Positions 63,599 to 64,000 of a DNA stretch of 64,000 nt are shown piece by piece (the first letter of the stretch is position 1; each line of letters begins with the position of its first letter). This stretch comes from Bradyrhizobium genomosp. I (2014). GTDB taxonomy: Bacteria; Pseudomonadota; Alphaproteobacteria; Rhizobiales; Xanthobacteraceae. A program made the translations under genes and the position numbers. Below the pieces are notes generated by a model. It saw nothing but the letters and a program-made list of their open reading frames with translations, was not told the DNA's origin and ran no database searches. The stretch lies in NCBI RefSeq assembly GCF_000261685.1, contig NZ_AJQE01000126.1, positions 31,166 to 95,165 of the forward strand, written 5' to 3'.

Positions 63599-64000
63599 CT
63601 ATCCTATTGTTTCTTCGGGCGTCTCGATAGCCTCAAAACGCTGCCTGGGCCATGTGATCTGCACCACCGCGCCGTGTTCCGGAAAGGTCCGATTGGTAAA
63701 CGAGACCTTGGCGCCGGTGCGCTCCAGCAAGGTGCACGCGATGAACACGCCGAGGCCGAGGCCGCGTCGTCCGCCGCCATCGTCCTGGGTGCGGCGCCGC
63801 GACAGATAGGGCTCGCCGATCCGGTTGAGGATGTCGGGCGGAATGCCCGGTCCGTCGTCGGAGATCATAAGCTCGATATTGTCCTTGTTCCACCACGCGT
63901 TCACCTCGACGGTGGTGCGGGCGAAATCGACCGCGTTCTCGATGATGTTGCCGATGCCGTACAGGATCGCCGGATTGCGCGAGCCGACCGGCTCCGCCGC
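63599..64000 (-). CDS. regS: Sensor histidine kinase, C-terminal part (RegS/PrrB/ActS type; cut by window edge)
   Basis: Only the last 133 codons are inside the window, and the frame is open to the edge. The sequence includes the N-box IGNIIENAVDF, the G1-box DDGPGIPPDIL, GRRGLGLGVFIACTLLERTGAKV (G2) and FPEHGAVVQITWPRQRF near the stop. This is the end of the RegB/ActS-type HATPase domain. It is upstream of regR by 104 bp, on the same strand, so the two form the RegSR system. Confidence 0.9.
   Translation of the reverse strand, partial: AAEPVGSRNPAILYGIGNIIENAVDFARTTVEVNAWWNKDNIELMISDDGPGIPPDILNRIGEPYLSRRRTQDDGGGRRGLGLGVFIACTLLERTGAKVSFTNRTFPEHGAVVQITWPRQRFEAIETPEETIG

Overview
The window is GC-rich chromosomal DNA from an alphaproteobacterium, almost certainly Bradyrhizobium or a close relative. 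The evidence is the dnaA-dnaN-recF-gyrB block next to rpsT, a DUF3551 gene, a RegS/RegR redox two-component pair, an MmcB gene, a LivKGFHM-type transporter and abundant short intergenic palindromes. I cannot name the species. No prophage, integrase, transposase or CRISPR array is visible.

Layout. 1-9.4 kb, all on the minus strand: rpsT, dnaA, dnaN, a small GIY-YIG nuclease gene, recF, an exported protein of unknown function, and gyrB, which is cut by the left edge. The GIY-YIG gene lies between two palindromes in opposite orientation and interrupts a normally conserved replication block. A 1.2-kb stretch upstream of dnaA holds clustered GANTC sites, hairpins and a possible 37-aa ORF. 9.8-14.1 kb: a small membrane protein, msrA, a polysaccharide-export lipoprotein and two alpha/beta hydrolases. 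14.4-21 kb: a two-subunit molybdenum hydroxylase, a degenerate-receiver/HD-GYP protein, an acyl-CoA ligase and a VOC protein. 21-24 kb: a TctC-type binding protein, a DUF3551 protein and an ArsR/SRPBCC/DUF899 operon whose promoter, operator and start codon overlap. 24.3-30.7 kb: an S1C protease; a membrane protein, winged-helix regulator and cis-prenyltransferase operon with two near-identical palindromes; a cNMP-binding protein, a phosphoesterase, a Tag-like DNA glycosylase and small proteins.

30.7-38 kb: a histidine kinase, dinB, tspO, tRNA-Arg(CCG) with what may be a GGDEF-domain remnant beside it, and a large PAS-GGDEF-EAL protein. 38-46.7 kb, all on the minus strand: a sigma-54 activator, a CoA-transferase with a candidate sigma-54 promoter and 31-bp dyad upstream, and a five-gene branched-chain amino-acid-type ABC transporter. 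Together these look like an uptake and CoA-activation unit for an amino acid or organic acid. 47-57 kb: a GGDEF-EAL protein, an HWE kinase, an SDR, a P450, an LLM flavin oxidoreductase, an MFS transporter and a PHB-depolymerase-like esterase. 57-64 kb: a divergent monooxygenase-like/HxlR pair, an MBL hydrolase, two GH13 alpha-glucan enzymes, mmcB, regR and the C-terminal end of regS, cut by the right edge.

At least five families of intergenic palindromic repeats recur, many as paired inverted units. Most other genes are ordinary chromosomal genes. The most interesting items are the GIY-YIG/palindrome cassette, the paired-palindrome prenyltransferase operon, the probably leaderless ArsR operon, the dnaA leader and the sigma-54/CoA-transferase control region.
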